DNA of 18,818 nt from an uncultured Faecalibacterium sp. (GCA_900539945.1 UQDV01000041.1:1-18818), one strand, 5' to 3'; counted from the stretch's first letter, positions 8,237 through 15,442 are shown. The notes: generated by a model from the sequence alone, not told the origin. Translations and numbers: made by a program.

Positions 8237-8863
8237 ATGCAGAAAATTGACCTTGCCGTCTGGCCGCGGGCGGAGCTGTTCCGGTTTTTCTCGGTGGTGT
8301 CCCAGCCGTTTTACAGCGTCACCTTCCGAGTGGATGTGACCAATCTCCATGCTTACGCAAGGGCCCATGGCGTTTCCTTTTACTATGCACTGGGGTATCT
8401 GGTGACCGATGCGGTCAACGCCGTGGAGAACTTCCGCTATACCATCCGCAGCGGGGAGGTCTGGCTGCTGGACAAGCGCGTGCCCAGCTTCACCGACCTG
8501 AAGCCCGGCAGCCAGCAGTTCCACATCGTCACGCTGCCGAAGGAGGGCGATCTGGACAGCTTCTGCCGCACCACCCGTGCCAAAAGCGAAGCCCAGCAGA
8601 CCTTTCTGGACCAGAGCGGAGAGTTGGATGATCTGATCTATTTTTCCTGTACACCGTGGTTCGACCTGACCGGCTGCACCAACGAGCGGGACTTTGATAA
8701 GGACGACAACATTCCCCGCATCACCTGGGGCAAATATGTCCCGGCAGATGGCCGTGAGACGCTGGGCATGTGCCTGGAAGTGAACCACCGTTTTGTGGAC
8801 GGCTGGCATCTGGGGCAGTTTTACCAGCACCTGCAGCAGGCCATTGATGCACTGAAAATTTGA
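8237..8863 (+). CDS. Chloramphenicol acetyltransferase (CatA)-like protein
   Basis: The 208-residue product matches the length and fold motifs of type A CAT trimers. The catalytic His of H...DG is His184 in EVNHRFVDGWH, with Asp188. The S..PW motif that holds the oxyanion serine is SCTPW at 137-141. The family usually has HH...DG; here the first His is Asn (183), but the catalytic second His is kept. The product should transfer acetyl from acetyl-CoA to a hydroxyl group. Many chromosomal CAT-like proteins in gut Firmicutes have unknown acceptors, so resistance to chloramphenicol should not be assumed. It is third in the rluA-PAS-CAT unit, with a 6-nt gap and a poor ribosome site (GGAGTG). A strong terminator follows. 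Confidence 0.85.
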   Translation: MQKIDLAVWPRAELFRFFSVVSQPFYSVTFRVDVTNLHAYARAHGVSFYYALGYLVTDAVNAVENFRYTIRSGEVWLLDKRVPSFTDLKPGSQQFHIVTLPKEGDLDSFCRTTRAKSEAQQTFLDQSGELDDLIYFSCTPWFDLTGCTNERDFDKDDNIPRITWGKYVPADGRETLGMCLEVNHRFVDGWHLGQFYQHLQQAIDALKI

Positions 8864-8871
8864 TGCTCTAT

Positions 8872-8914
8872 AAAAAAGCGGATGCTTCCCGTCAAGGGAT
8901 GCATCCGCTTTTGG
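8872..8914. terminator. Bidirectional terminator between the CAT-like and MATE genes
   Basis: AAAAGCGGATGC (8874-8885) pairs perfectly with GCATCCGCTTTT (8901-8912). After one T-T mismatch the inner TCCC/GGGA extends the stem, with loop GTCAA. T-runs exist on both strands. It serves two convergent genes that end at 8863 and 8921. Confidence 0.9.
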
Positions 8915-8920
8915 TTTGTC

Positions 8921-10261
8921 TCAGGCCTGCACCGCGTACTTTGCCCGGTGCTTTTTGAGGTAGTACCCAATGCCGATGGCATCGGCCAGTGGCCAGCCGA
9001 TGGGCACACTGAGCCAGATGCCGGTGACGCTCAGCGGGGTCGCCGACAGCAGATAGGCCAGCGCCACACGGGTGCCGAGAGATGTGATCGTGAGCACTAC
9101 CGACATCTGGGGCTGATTGACGGCCCGGTAGTAGCCGTAGAGCAGGAACAGAATGCCGATGCCGAGATAGCACGCACCCTCAATGTGCAGATAGTGCACA
9201 CCGGCAGCAAGGATGGCGGTTTCCTCCGGGTCAATGAAAATGCCCATGAGCGGCGCTGCAAAGGCGCACACCAGCACACTGATGACGATGCAGAACGCCG
9301 CACTGCACCCCCCTGCACTGCGGATGCCCTTGCGGATGCGGTCGGTCTGGCCCGCGCCGTAGTTCTGCGCCACATAGGTGGAAAAGGCATTGCCGAAGTC
9401 CTGCACCGGCATGTAGGCAAAGGAGTCGATCTTGACTGCCGCTGCAAAAGCCGCCATGATCACGGTGCCGAAGCTGTTGACCAGCCCCTGTACCATGAGG
9501 ATGCCGAAATTCATGATGGACTGCTGCACGCTGGTCATCACCGAAAGGTTCAGGATGGTGGCAAGGTTCTGTTTGTCCCACCGGCAGTCCTCTTTTTTCG
9601 GGCAGAGCTGCGGGAACTTTTTCAGGGTGTACAGTCCGATGCCGATGCCAGACACGAACTGCGAGAAGGTGGTGGCGGCCGCGGCCCCCCGCACGCCCCA
9701 GTGCCACACCAGCACGCACACCAGGTCCAGGATCACATTGAGCACTGCCGACACAGCCAAGAACAGCAGCGGGACCACGGAGTTGCCGATGGCCCGCAGA
9801 AGGTTTGCAAAGTAGTTATACAAAAAGGTGGCCGTGATACCCAGAAAAATGATGCGGAGATATTCCTTCATCAGAAGGATGAGCTCTTCCGGCACACGCA
9901 ACACCCACAGGATGCCATCCAGCCCCAGGTACACCAGCACATTGAGCGCCACCGCCATGCCCGCGATGAGCACGAAGGACTGGAACACGCTCTGCCGCAT
10001 GCGGGCCTCTTCCCCGCTGCCGTACTGCATGGAAATGGCTGCGCCGCTGCCCATGCACAGCCCCATCAGGATGGAGGTGAGAAAGGTCATGAGGGTGTAG
10101 GACGAGCCCACCGCCGCCAGCGCATCCGCGCCGAGGAAGCGCCCCACCACCCAGGTATCGGCGATGTTGTACATCTGCTGCAGCAGGTTGCCGAACATCA
10201 GCGGCAAAGCAAACAGCAGGATGCCCTTTGTAATGGGGCCTTTGGTAAGACTGCGCTGCAT
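8921..10261 (-). CDS. MATE-family multidrug/toxin efflux transporter
   Basis: MATE pumps export organic cations and other compounds in exchange for Na+ or H+. The 446-residue product has the usual length and about 12 hydrophobic segments in two repeats. The opening (KGPITKGILLFALPLMFGNLLQQ, then YNIADTWVVGRFLGADALAAVG) is diagnostic of the first MatE repeat. The second repeat begins around residue 230-240. The frame stays open upstream to 10462, but I chose the ATG at 10261 because the typical N-terminus begins there; AAGGAG lies 12 nt before it, a little far. The 184-bp gap to the upstream araC-type gene holds several hairpins and a tandem repeat but no clear promoter. The substrate is unknown. 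The adjacent regulator may control it, an inference from neighbourhood only. Confidence 0.92.
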   Translation of the reverse strand: MQRSLTKGPITKGILLFALPLMFGNLLQQMYNIADTWVVGRFLGADALAAVGSSYTLMTFLTSILMGLCMGSGAAISMQYGSGEEARMRQSVFQSFVLIAGMAVALNVLVYLGLDGILWVLRVPEELILLMKEYLRIIFLGITATFLYNYFANLLRAIGNSVVPLLFLAVSAVLNVILDLVCVLVWHWGVRGAAAATTFSQFVSGIGIGLYTLKKFPQLCPKKEDCRWDKQNLATILNLSVMTSVQQSIMNFGILMVQGLVNSFGTVIMAAFAAAVKIDSFAYMPVQDFGNAFSTYVAQNYGAGQTDRIRKGIRSAGGCSAAFCIVISVLVCAFAAPLMGIFIDPEETAILAAGVHYLHIEGACYLGIGILFLLYGYYRAVNQPQMSVVLTITSLGTRVALAYLLSATPLSVTGIWLSVPIGWPLADAIGIGYYLKKHRAKYAVQA

Positions 10262-10294
10262 GGTTCTGCGATTCTCCTTTTTGTTGATCGTATA

Positions 10295-10310
10295 ATGCGT
10301 CTGATGCGTC
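10295..10310. repeat. Tandem heptamer ATGCGTC upstream of the MATE gene
   Basis: Two identical copies of ATGCGTC (10295-10301 and 10304-10310) are separated by 2 bp, 34 bp before the MATE start. A tandem half-site of this kind may bind a regulator; no partner can be named. Confidence 0.4.
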
Positions 10311-10331
10311 AAATAGGGTTGACAGCCGGGC

Positions 10332-10389
10332 CGGAAGTTTTTCCGAGCATGATCCGGCGGGTGGATCCCTGCTGCCGCAGGCAGTAGGG
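10332..10389 (-). other. Two hairpins in the araC-MATE gap
   Basis: The first is CCCT-CTGCC (10367-10370, 10372-10376) paired with GGCAG-AGGG (10380-10384, 10386-10389), with one mismatch and a 3-nt loop. The second is CGGAA (10332-10336) paired with TTCCG (10341-10345), with a 4-nt loop. Neither is followed by a T-run, so they do not look like a simple terminator of araC. They may belong to the MATE leader. Confidence 0.35.
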
Positions 10390-10445
10390 CGGGCAATGGA
10401 ATGGCCCGTTGCATTCGAGGAAAAAACTCCCGGCGCACCCGTCGG

Positions 10446-11348
10446 TCAGCCCTGCACCGCAAACCGCTGCCGGTATTCCCGGGGCGTGCAGTGCTTGATC
10501 TCGCGGAAGGTCTTTGTAAAATAGCTCAGGTCGGTAAAGCCGCACTCGGCCCCGATCTCGCCGGTGCGCAGGCGGGTGGTCAGCAGCAGCCCGGCGGCTT
10601 TTTCAATGCGGTACTGTTTCACATACTGGATGGGCGTGGTTCCCAGCAGCTGCCGGAAACTGCGCAGGCAAGCACTTTCGCTCAAGGCCACACTGTCCGC
10701 AATGCGTTCCACGGTCAGTTCCTCGGCATAGTGTTCCTCCACAAAACGCAGCATCTGTTTCATGCGCTGGGCCGCCACCTGCTCCTGCCGGGAGCTGCGG
10801 CACTCGCCCACCGGGCAGTGGGCCGCGAGGGTGTGCAGCGCCGCCGAAAGCAGATACCGAACCCGGTTCTCATAGTCGTCCGGTTCTTCGTCCACAGCGT
10901 GCCAGGCCTCCCACAGCCGGGCCAGAACTTCCGCCTGCCAGGGCTCCCCCTTGCTCAGCAGAAAATAGAACGGTACACCGGGCTGCAGCAGCGGCCGGAT
11001 GAGCTTTTGCCAGTAGATGGTGTCCATCCCGCCCACGAGCCGCGGGTGGAACACCCCGCTGCGCAGCACCGAGGGATCTTCTGCCGCAAATTCCACCGCA
11101 TGGAGCACGCCGGAGTTGATGAACACGCCCTCGCCTTCTGCCAGACAGATGCGCTTTTTGTCCACGCCCACGGTCACGGTGCCCTCGTAGGCGAGGATAT
11201 ACTCAAAATCCTCATGCCAGTGCCACGGCACCGAATAGCAGGTAAGCCGTTCTTCGTAGCACGCAATCGGGAACAGTGCGCTGCCGTGCTGCACCAGCTC
11301 CCGCCCCTGCGGTGTGGATGGGATGCCGCAATTCAATGCCAGAGCCAT
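10446..11348 (-). CDS. AraC-family transcriptional regulator with N-terminal cupin domain
   Basis: The 300-residue product has two parts. Residues about 15-110 look like the AraC-type cupin sensor: PWHWHEDFEYILAYEGTVTV, followed by a glycine-rich turn and GVLHAVEF. The C-terminal 95 residues or so contain the two AraC helix-turn-helix units: ELTVERIADSVALSESACLRSFRQ and TGEIGAECGFTDLSYFTKTFRE, ending in CTPREYRQRF. Such proteins usually activate genes for sugar use or transport after binding a ligand in the cupin. AGGA precedes the ATG by 8-9 nt. It lies upstream of the MATE gene and divergent from an MFS transporter gene; either could be its target. The 150-bp gap to the MFS gene contains a palindrome. 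Confidence 0.93.
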   Translation of the reverse strand: MALALNCGIPSTPQGRELVQHGSALFPIACYEERLTCYSVPWHWHEDFEYILAYEGTVTVGVDKKRICLAEGEGVFINSGVLHAVEFAAEDPSVLRSGVFHPRLVGGMDTIYWQKLIRPLLQPGVPFYFLLSKGEPWQAEVLARLWEAWHAVDEEPDDYENRVRYLLSAALHTLAAHCPVGECRSSRQEQVAAQRMKQMLRFVEEHYAEELTVERIADSVALSESACLRSFRQLLGTTPIQYVKQYRIEKAAGLLLTTRLRTGEIGAECGFTDLSYFTKTFREIKHCTPREYRQRFAVQG

Positions 11349-11407
11349 CTACGGGTTCCTTTCCGGGTTTTCAACATTGCCGGGCCCTCTGCGCCGGTTT
11401 TGTCATA

Positions 11408-11423
11408 AAAAACGACCGTTTTT
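11408..11423. promoter_or_regulatory. Palindrome in the araC/MFS divergent gap, candidate operator
   Basis: AAAAACG (11408-11414) and CGTTTTT (11417-11423) form a perfect 7-bp inverted repeat with a 2-bp centre, about 60 bp before araC and 96 bp before the MFS start. Its position suits control of one or both genes. Confidence 0.45.
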
Positions 11424-11518
11424 CTTCTAACACCCTGTGACATTGTGTGATATTATGATAACAGCAACGCACAAGAGGCATTGCAAGTATAGCATGCTTG
11501 TGGGAGGAACTCAAGCCT

Positions 11519-12682
11519 ATGGTCTCGCTTCTTTTGCCCATCATTTACATTGCTTTTATCAGTCTGGGCCTGCCGGATTCCCTGCTGGGGTCGGCCTGGC
11601 CTACCATGTACCCGGAGCTGGGGGTCCCGGTTTCCTGCGCGGGTATCCTTTCCATGATCATCTCGCTGGGCACCATCCTTTCCAGCCTGCAGAGCGACCG
11701 GCTGACCCGGACCCTCGGCACCGGCAGGGTCACGGCCATCAGCGTGGGTATGACCGCCGCAGCGCTGTTCGGGTTTTCCATCTCCACACAGTTCTGGATG
11801 CTCTGCCTGTGGGCCATCCCCTACGGGCTGGGTGCCGGCAGCGTGGACGCAGCCCTGAACAACTACGTTGCCCTGCACTACAAGAGCCGTCATATGAGCT
11901 GGCTGCACTGCATGTGGGGCATCGGCACCATGGTGAGCCCCATGGTCATGGGCGCGGCGCTGACCCATGGAATGCACTGGACGGTCGGCTACCGGGCCAT
12001 TGCCCTGTTCCAGGTCCTGCTCACCGTGGTGCTGGTGGTCAGCCTGCCCCTGTGGAAGGAGCGTCGCACGGAGAGCGGCACCGAAGAAACCGCCCCGCAG
12101 GCACTGAGCTTGCGGCAGGTGTTTGCCCTGCCGGGTGCCCGGGAAGTGATGCTCTGTTTCTTCTGCTACTGTGCTCTGGAAACCACCGCCGGGCTGTGGG
12201 CCAGCAGCTATCTGACCCTGAGCCGCGGAGTGGCTGGCGAGACTGCCGCCAGCTTTGCCAGCCTGTTCTATTTTGGCATCACCGCCGGACGAGCAGCCTG
12301 TGGCTTCATCACCATGAAATTCAACGACACCCAGATGATCCGCATGGGTCAGATCATTCTGGCCGTGGGCGTAGCTGCCCTGCTGATCCCCGGCCCGCAG
12401 GCCCTTGCACTGGCCGGTCTTGTGCTGGTGGGGCTGGGCTGCGCGCCCATCTACCCCAGCATCATCCACTCCACACCGGACCACTTCGGGGCAGACAAGT
12501 CACAGGCCGTCATCGGCATCCAGATGGCCAGCGCCTATGTGGGCAACCTGACCATGCCGCCGCTGTTCGGCCTGCTGGCCAACAACATCACCCCGGCCCT
12601 GTTCCCCTTCTACCTGCTGGCGCTGCTGGTGCTCATGGTTTGCATGCACGAGCAGCTGGTGCGCAAGACCCGCCGCAGCTGA
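11519..12682 (+). CDS. Major facilitator superfamily (MFS) transporter
   Basis: The 387-residue product is hydrophobic throughout, with about 12 predicted membrane helices in two halves split by a charged loop near residues 180-200 (KERRTESGTEETAP). The start of the first helix, IIYIAFISLGLPDSLLGSAWP, and LHCMWGIGTMVSP in helix 5 resemble the FucP/sugar-like MFS group often found in Firmicutes. The loop after helix 2 has SDRLTRTLGTGRV, the MFS-specific signature. The substrate cannot be told. I chose the ATG at 11519 with GGAGG 11 nt upstream; a TTG at 11498 in the same frame has no better support. It is divergent from the AraC-family gene and may be under its control. Confidence 0.9.
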   Translation: MVSLLLPIIYIAFISLGLPDSLLGSAWPTMYPELGVPVSCAGILSMIISLGTILSSLQSDRLTRTLGTGRVTAISVGMTAAALFGFSISTQFWMLCLWAIPYGLGAGSVDAALNNYVALHYKSRHMSWLHCMWGIGTMVSPMVMGAALTHGMHWTVGYRAIALFQVLLTVVLVVSLPLWKERRTESGTEETAPQALSLRQVFALPGAREVMLCFFCYCALETTAGLWASSYLTLSRGVAGETAASFASLFYFGITAGRAACGFITMKFNDTQMIRMGQIILAVGVAALLIPGPQALALAGLVLVGLGCAPIYPSIIHSTPDHFGADKSQAVIGIQMASAYVGNLTMPPLFGLLANNITPALFPFYLLALLVLMVCMHEQLVRKTRRS

Positions 12683-12708
12683 TTTTTTGCCATTCTCCTT
12701 TTCGTATA

Positions 12709-12757
12709 CAGCAAAAGGCTCCCTGTCCGGTTTCCCGGGCGGGGAGCCTGCTGTTTT
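12709..12757. terminator. Bidirectional terminator between the MFS and PH-domain genes
   Basis: GGCTCCC (12717-12723) pairs with GGGAGCC (12742-12748). Outside it CAGCA (12709-12713) can pair with TGCTG (12749-12753), with an AAA bulge, and CCGG pairs with CCGG inside the loop. TTTT follows directly on the minus strand and TGCTGTTTT on the plus strand. The genes on both sides converge here. Confidence 0.8.
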
Positions 12758-12765
12758 CGGGCCAA

Positions 12766-13143
12766 TTACAGGATGCGGCGGCTGATGGCATTGGCCACGG
12801 CAAACAGGTCGTCCTGTCCAATGAAGCCGAACTTTGCCTCGTGCTCATCCGCAAAGCATACGGTCAGCTGTGAGGCCTGCAGCGGGTCACCGAAGCCGGC
12901 GGTCTGGATGCCGAAGTGCAGCACCTTGCGGTAAGGCAGTACGAAGATCTCCTGCCGGGTGCCGGTCACGCCCTGCATATCCACCAGGATGATGCGGTGA
13001 GTGGTAAAAACCACCTGATCCCGCACCGTCTTGTAGGCTCCCACAACGGTCTCGCCGTCCAGCAGCAGCTTCTGTGCATTTTTGCAGATGTCCTTTTCCG
13101 GAATGCGGACAAGGTTCTGCATGGGTTTGTCCCGAAATTCCAT
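12766..13143 (-). CDS. Bacterial PH-domain protein (PF08000-like)
   Basis: The 125-residue product resembles the bacterial pleckstrin-homology family bPH_1: VVFTTHRIILVDMQGVTGTRQEIFVLPYRKVLHFGIQTAG is its characteristic strand series. A helix at the end (FAVANAISRRIL) caps the barrel. There is no signal peptide or membrane segment. Family members are usually small cytosolic proteins of unknown role. I chose the ATG at 13143, with AAAGGGG and an 8-nt gap; a TTG six bases earlier is less likely. It diverges from the nucleoid-associated gene and has its own promoter and terminator, so it is probably a single-gene unit. Confidence 0.82.
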   Translation of the reverse strand: MEFRDKPMQNLVRIPEKDICKNAQKLLLDGETVVGAYKTVRDQVVFTTHRIILVDMQGVTGTRQEIFVLPYRKVLHFGIQTAGFGDPLQASQLTVCFADEHEAKFGFIGQDDLFAVANAISRRIL

Positions 13144-13169
13144 GGTCAACGCCCCTTTCTGGTTGCTTC

Positions 13170-13198
13170 ATTGTAGCACGCGCCGCCCGGCTTTACAA
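13170..13198 (-). promoter_or_regulatory. Promoter of the PH-domain gene
   Basis: On the minus strand TTGTAA (13198-13193) and TACAAT (13175-13170) are 17 bp apart, placing the transcription start near 13163, about 20 nt before the ATG. Confidence 0.6.
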
Positions 13199-13215
13199 TA
13201 CGCCCTCTCGCCTTT

Positions 13216-13245
13216 TGACACCGGATGTGATATACTGACACCCGG
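13216..13245 (+). promoter_or_regulatory. Promoter region of the nucleoid-associated gene with spaced direct repeat
   Basis: TGATATACT (13228-13236) is an extended -10 box, without a good -35 at the right distance. The near-repeats TGACACCGG (13216-13224) and TGACACCCGG (13236-13245) flank it, starting 20 bp apart, close to two helix turns. This could be a regulator site. Confidence 0.4.
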
Positions 13246-13279
13246 AAGAACGACATCAAATGGAAATGAGGCCCGACTT

Positions 13280-14269
13280 ATGGAGATCATCATTCATCAG
13301 GCGATCCTGCATGTGCTGGACACCACGCTGGACGCCCCTGTGCTCAGCGGCAGCGGCATGGAAATGACCGCCGAAAAAACCGCCTACCTGCAAAACCACA
13401 TCGAAAAGCTGCTGGCCAGCGACGAGATCCGCCAGTGCCGCCCACTGCCGGACTCCGCCTTCCGCAACGAGCTGGAACACAACGGCGACTTTGTGGACCT
13501 GTCCTGCCGCATTGCGGGGGTGCTGTTTGACTACATGCATGCCCACACCACCATCCCCGGGGCAGACCTTGCGGTGGTGGATTTCACCCGCGACGGCGAA
13601 CCCTGGCTGGGCATCCTGAAGCTGAACTACAAGAACGGCTACACCCACTACACCGAGACGGTGGAGGGTGCCCCGGTCAACTCCATCATCCAGCAGCGGG
13701 CCTGCCTGCCCACCCAGAGCGGCAAGGTGGAGGAGGGCGCTCTGGTCAACCTGACCGACTATTCCATGCGCCTGTTGGAAAAGAAGTACGACATCGACGG
13801 CCACAAGGAGTTCTATCTCTCCACGGTGGTGTTCCAGTACACCACCGCCCAGCCGGAAAAGAAAAAGCTGCAGGCCATTCAGGAAGCCGCCGTGCAGGCC
13901 GTGCAGGAAAACTACACCGACCAGCCCCATGTGGAAGCACAGGTAGCCATGATGATCGCCAATCAGGCCGCCGACAACGACAATCAGGTGTCGGTGGAGC
14001 AGGTGCGCCGCCAGCTGGAAGAGGACTATCCGCTGGCCGCCGTGCCCTTCGACGACTATGTGGAGAAGAGTGATGTGCTGGACTACGCCCAGCAGCCGGT
14101 GACTGTGACCCCCGCCCGCATCCGCCGCATGGAGAGCCGCAGCATCCACACCGCCAACGGCATCGAAGTGAAGATCCCCACCGAGCTGCTGAACGAAGAA
14201 TCCGAGGTGGAATTCCTGCACGACGCCGATGGCAGCGTATCGCTGCTGATCAAAAATGTGATCCTGTAA
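13280..14269 (+). CDS. Nucleoid-associated protein (NdpA/YejK family, PF04245)
   Basis: The 329-residue product matches the 37-kDa nucleoid-associated protein family. The start MEIIIHQAILHVLD, with hydrophobic beta-strand then LDTT, is the typical N-terminus. The middle has the conserved FFV-type core (DLAVVDFTRDGEPWLGILKLNYKNGYTHY) and LVNLTDYSMRLLEKKYDIDG. The C-terminal third contains an acidic helical region and a beta-rich tail that includes EVKIPTELL. E. coli YejK binds the nucleoid, but the role in Firmicutes is not established. GAGG lies 8 nt before the ATG. The frame stays open upstream past 13082, but those codons lie in the promoter and the PH-domain gene. It is likely single, ending in a strong terminator. 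Confidence 0.85.
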   Translation: MEIIIHQAILHVLDTTLDAPVLSGSGMEMTAEKTAYLQNHIEKLLASDEIRQCRPLPDSAFRNELEHNGDFVDLSCRIAGVLFDYMHAHTTIPGADLAVVDFTRDGEPWLGILKLNYKNGYTHYTETVEGAPVNSIIQQRACLPTQSGKVEEGALVNLTDYSMRLLEKKYDIDGHKEFYLSTVVFQYTTAQPEKKKLQAIQEAAVQAVQENYTDQPHVEAQVAMMIANQAADNDNQVSVEQVRRQLEEDYPLAAVPFDDYVEKSDVLDYAQQPVTVTPARIRRMESRSIHTANGIEVKIPTELLNEESEVEFLHDADGSVSLLIKNVIL

Positions 14270-14282
14270 TTTTATCGGTCAG

Positions 14283-14316
14283 ACCCCGTGTTCCCTCTTG
14301 CGGAGCGTGGGGTTTT
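14283..14316 (+). terminator. Terminator of the nucleoid-associated gene
   Basis: ACCCCGTGTTCC (14283-14294) pairs with GGAGCGTGGGGT (14302-14313), a 12-bp stem with three G-U pairs and a 7-nt loop. TTT follows (TTTT counting the last stem base). It lies 13 nt after the stop. Confidence 0.8.
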
Positions 14317-14326
14317 GTGCTATACC
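14298..14326 (+). promoter_or_regulatory. Candidate promoter of the AEC transporter gene
   Basis: TGCTATACC contains an extended -10 (TATACC at 14321-14326), with a weak TTGCGG (14298-14303) 17 bp upstream inside the preceding terminator. Transcription would start near 14333, inside the palindrome at 14328-14355. Confidence 0.35.
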
Positions 14327-14327
14327 C

Positions 14328-14355
14328 ATGTTGTATTTATCGTTAAATGCAACAT
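14328..14355. promoter_or_regulatory. 28-bp near-palindrome before the AEC transporter gene
   Basis: ATGTTGTATTTA (14328-14339) and TAAATGCAACAT (14344-14355) are inverted copies, with one T/G mismatch that is still a pairable G-U in RNA and a 4-bp centre TCGT. It ends 4 bp before the GGAGG of the AEC gene. It may be a repressor operator near the transcription start or an mRNA hairpin that affects ribosome access. Confidence 0.6.
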
Positions 14356-14372
14356 AGATGGAGGAACCCGCA

Positions 14373-15296
14373 ATGGAACTCGCACAGATCACGGCCGGTC
14401 AGGTCGTCATGTTGTTTCTGCTCATGGGCACCGGCATCGCCGCTGTGAAAACCGGCGTGCTCAAACCGGAGGGCAAGCAGACCCTTTCCAACCTGCTGGT
14501 CTATCTGGTGGTGCCCGCCATGATCGTGAACTCCTACCGTATGGAGTTCAGTATGGAGATCCTGCACAACCTGCTGGCCGCTTTCGGCATGAGCCTGCTG
14601 GCCCTGCTCATCGGTACCGGCATCACGCTGGCCCTCACCGCCCGCCGCAAGGACAGCCGTACCCCCATCTTCCGGTTCGCCTGCATTTTTTCCAATGCGG
14701 CGTACATGGGTTTTCCGCTCATCTCGGCGCTGTTCGGGTCCGAGGGTCTGCTCTATGCCAGCGCCTATGTGACCGTGTTCAACATTCTGCTGTGGACCAT
14801 GGGCTACGGCTTTGTGAGCGGGAGTTCCGACCCCAAAGAGGTCCTGCACAGCCTGCTGCACACACCGGTGCTGTACGCCATGGTGATCGGCCTTTGCATC
14901 TACCTGCTGCAGATCCCGGTGCCGCAGCTCATCGCCCAGCCGCTGGAGCTGATGGCCAACATGACCACACCCCTTTCCATGGTCATCACCGGCATGCTCC
15001 TTGCCGCCGGGGACCTGGGCTGCATCGTGCGCAGCAAGCCGGTGTGGAAGCTGGCCGCCGTGCGCATGCTGCTGATCCCCGCCGTCTGCCTGGCGGTGTT
15101 CGGGCTGCTGGGCTTCCGCAGCATGACCGCACAGGTCGTTCTGCTGCTGGAGTGCTGTCCGTCGGCCGCCATCACCTCGGTATTTGCGGTGCAGTTTGGC
15201 CACGACGAGAGCTTTGCCGCCGGCAGCGTGGTCCTGACCACCCTGCTCAGCATCGTGGCGCTGCCGCTGTGCGCACTGGTGGTCACTCTGCTGTAA
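14373..15296 (+). CDS. AEC-family transporter (auxin efflux carrier-like)
   Basis: The 307-residue product has about 10 membrane helices and the conserved opening of bacterial AEC permeases: VMLFLLMGTGIAAVKTGVL, then TLSNLLVYLVVPAMIVNSYRMEFS. In the second half, NMTTPLSMVITGMLLAAGDLG is the typical break helix. Known bacterial members export or import organic acids such as malate or malonate, but specificity cannot be read here. I chose the ATG at 14373, with GGAGG 8 nt upstream; an ATG at 14358 overlaps that ribosome site. A 28-bp palindrome sits immediately upstream, suggesting tight regulation. It is a single gene between two terminator-like structures. Confidence 0.9.
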   Translation: MELAQITAGQVVMLFLLMGTGIAAVKTGVLKPEGKQTLSNLLVYLVVPAMIVNSYRMEFSMEILHNLLAAFGMSLLALLIGTGITLALTARRKDSRTPIFRFACIFSNAAYMGFPLISALFGSEGLLYASAYVTVFNILLWTMGYGFVSGSSDPKEVLHSLLHTPVLYAMVIGLCIYLLQIPVPQLIAQPLELMANMTTPLSMVITGMLLAAGDLGCIVRSKPVWKLAAVRMLLIPAVCLAVFGLLGFRSMTAQVVLLLECCPSAAITSVFAVQFGHDESFAAGSVVLTTLLSIVALPLCALVVTLL

Positions 15297-15361
15297 CGTT
15301 TTCACCTCCTGCATTTTTTATGGCCTGTTCCGGCAGACGCAAATCTCCATTTGCACGAATT

Positions 15362-15403
15362 CTGCCCGTTTTGCCGTCTTTCGGGCCATTTGTGGGCAGT
15401 TTT
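15362..15403 (+). terminator. Possible terminator of the AEC gene
   Basis: CTGCCC (15362-15367) pairs with GGGCAG (15394-15399), followed by TTTTGCC; a smaller GCC/GGC stem can form inside the 26-nt loop. It is a modest structure. Confidence 0.4.
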
Positions 15404-15425
15404 GCCAATCGTTTTTCATTTTACA

Positions 15426-15442
15426 ATGAAATTTTATTTCAT
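15426..15442. promoter_or_regulatory. Palindrome upstream of galK, candidate operator
   Basis: ATGAAAT (15426-15432) and ATTTCAT (15436-15442) are perfect inverted arms with a TTT centre. It is about 95 bp before the -10-like box of galK. Confidence 0.4.

Noticed and set aside
6818..8830. 670-codon minus-strand frame opposite the rluA-PAS-CAT unit
   Set aside because: It is antisense to three genes with clear motifs and good ribosome sites; no domain is visible in it.
8882..10387. 501-codon plus-strand frame opposite the MATE gene
   Set aside because: The MATE protein on the minus strand is unmistakable. The opposite frame is His/Gln/Arg-rich and crosses the bidirectional terminator.
10262..10462. 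N-terminal extension of the MATE protein up to 10462
   Set aside because: The extra residues are unlike any MATE N-terminus, overlap araC codons and lack a ribosome site. The ATG at 10261 fits the family.
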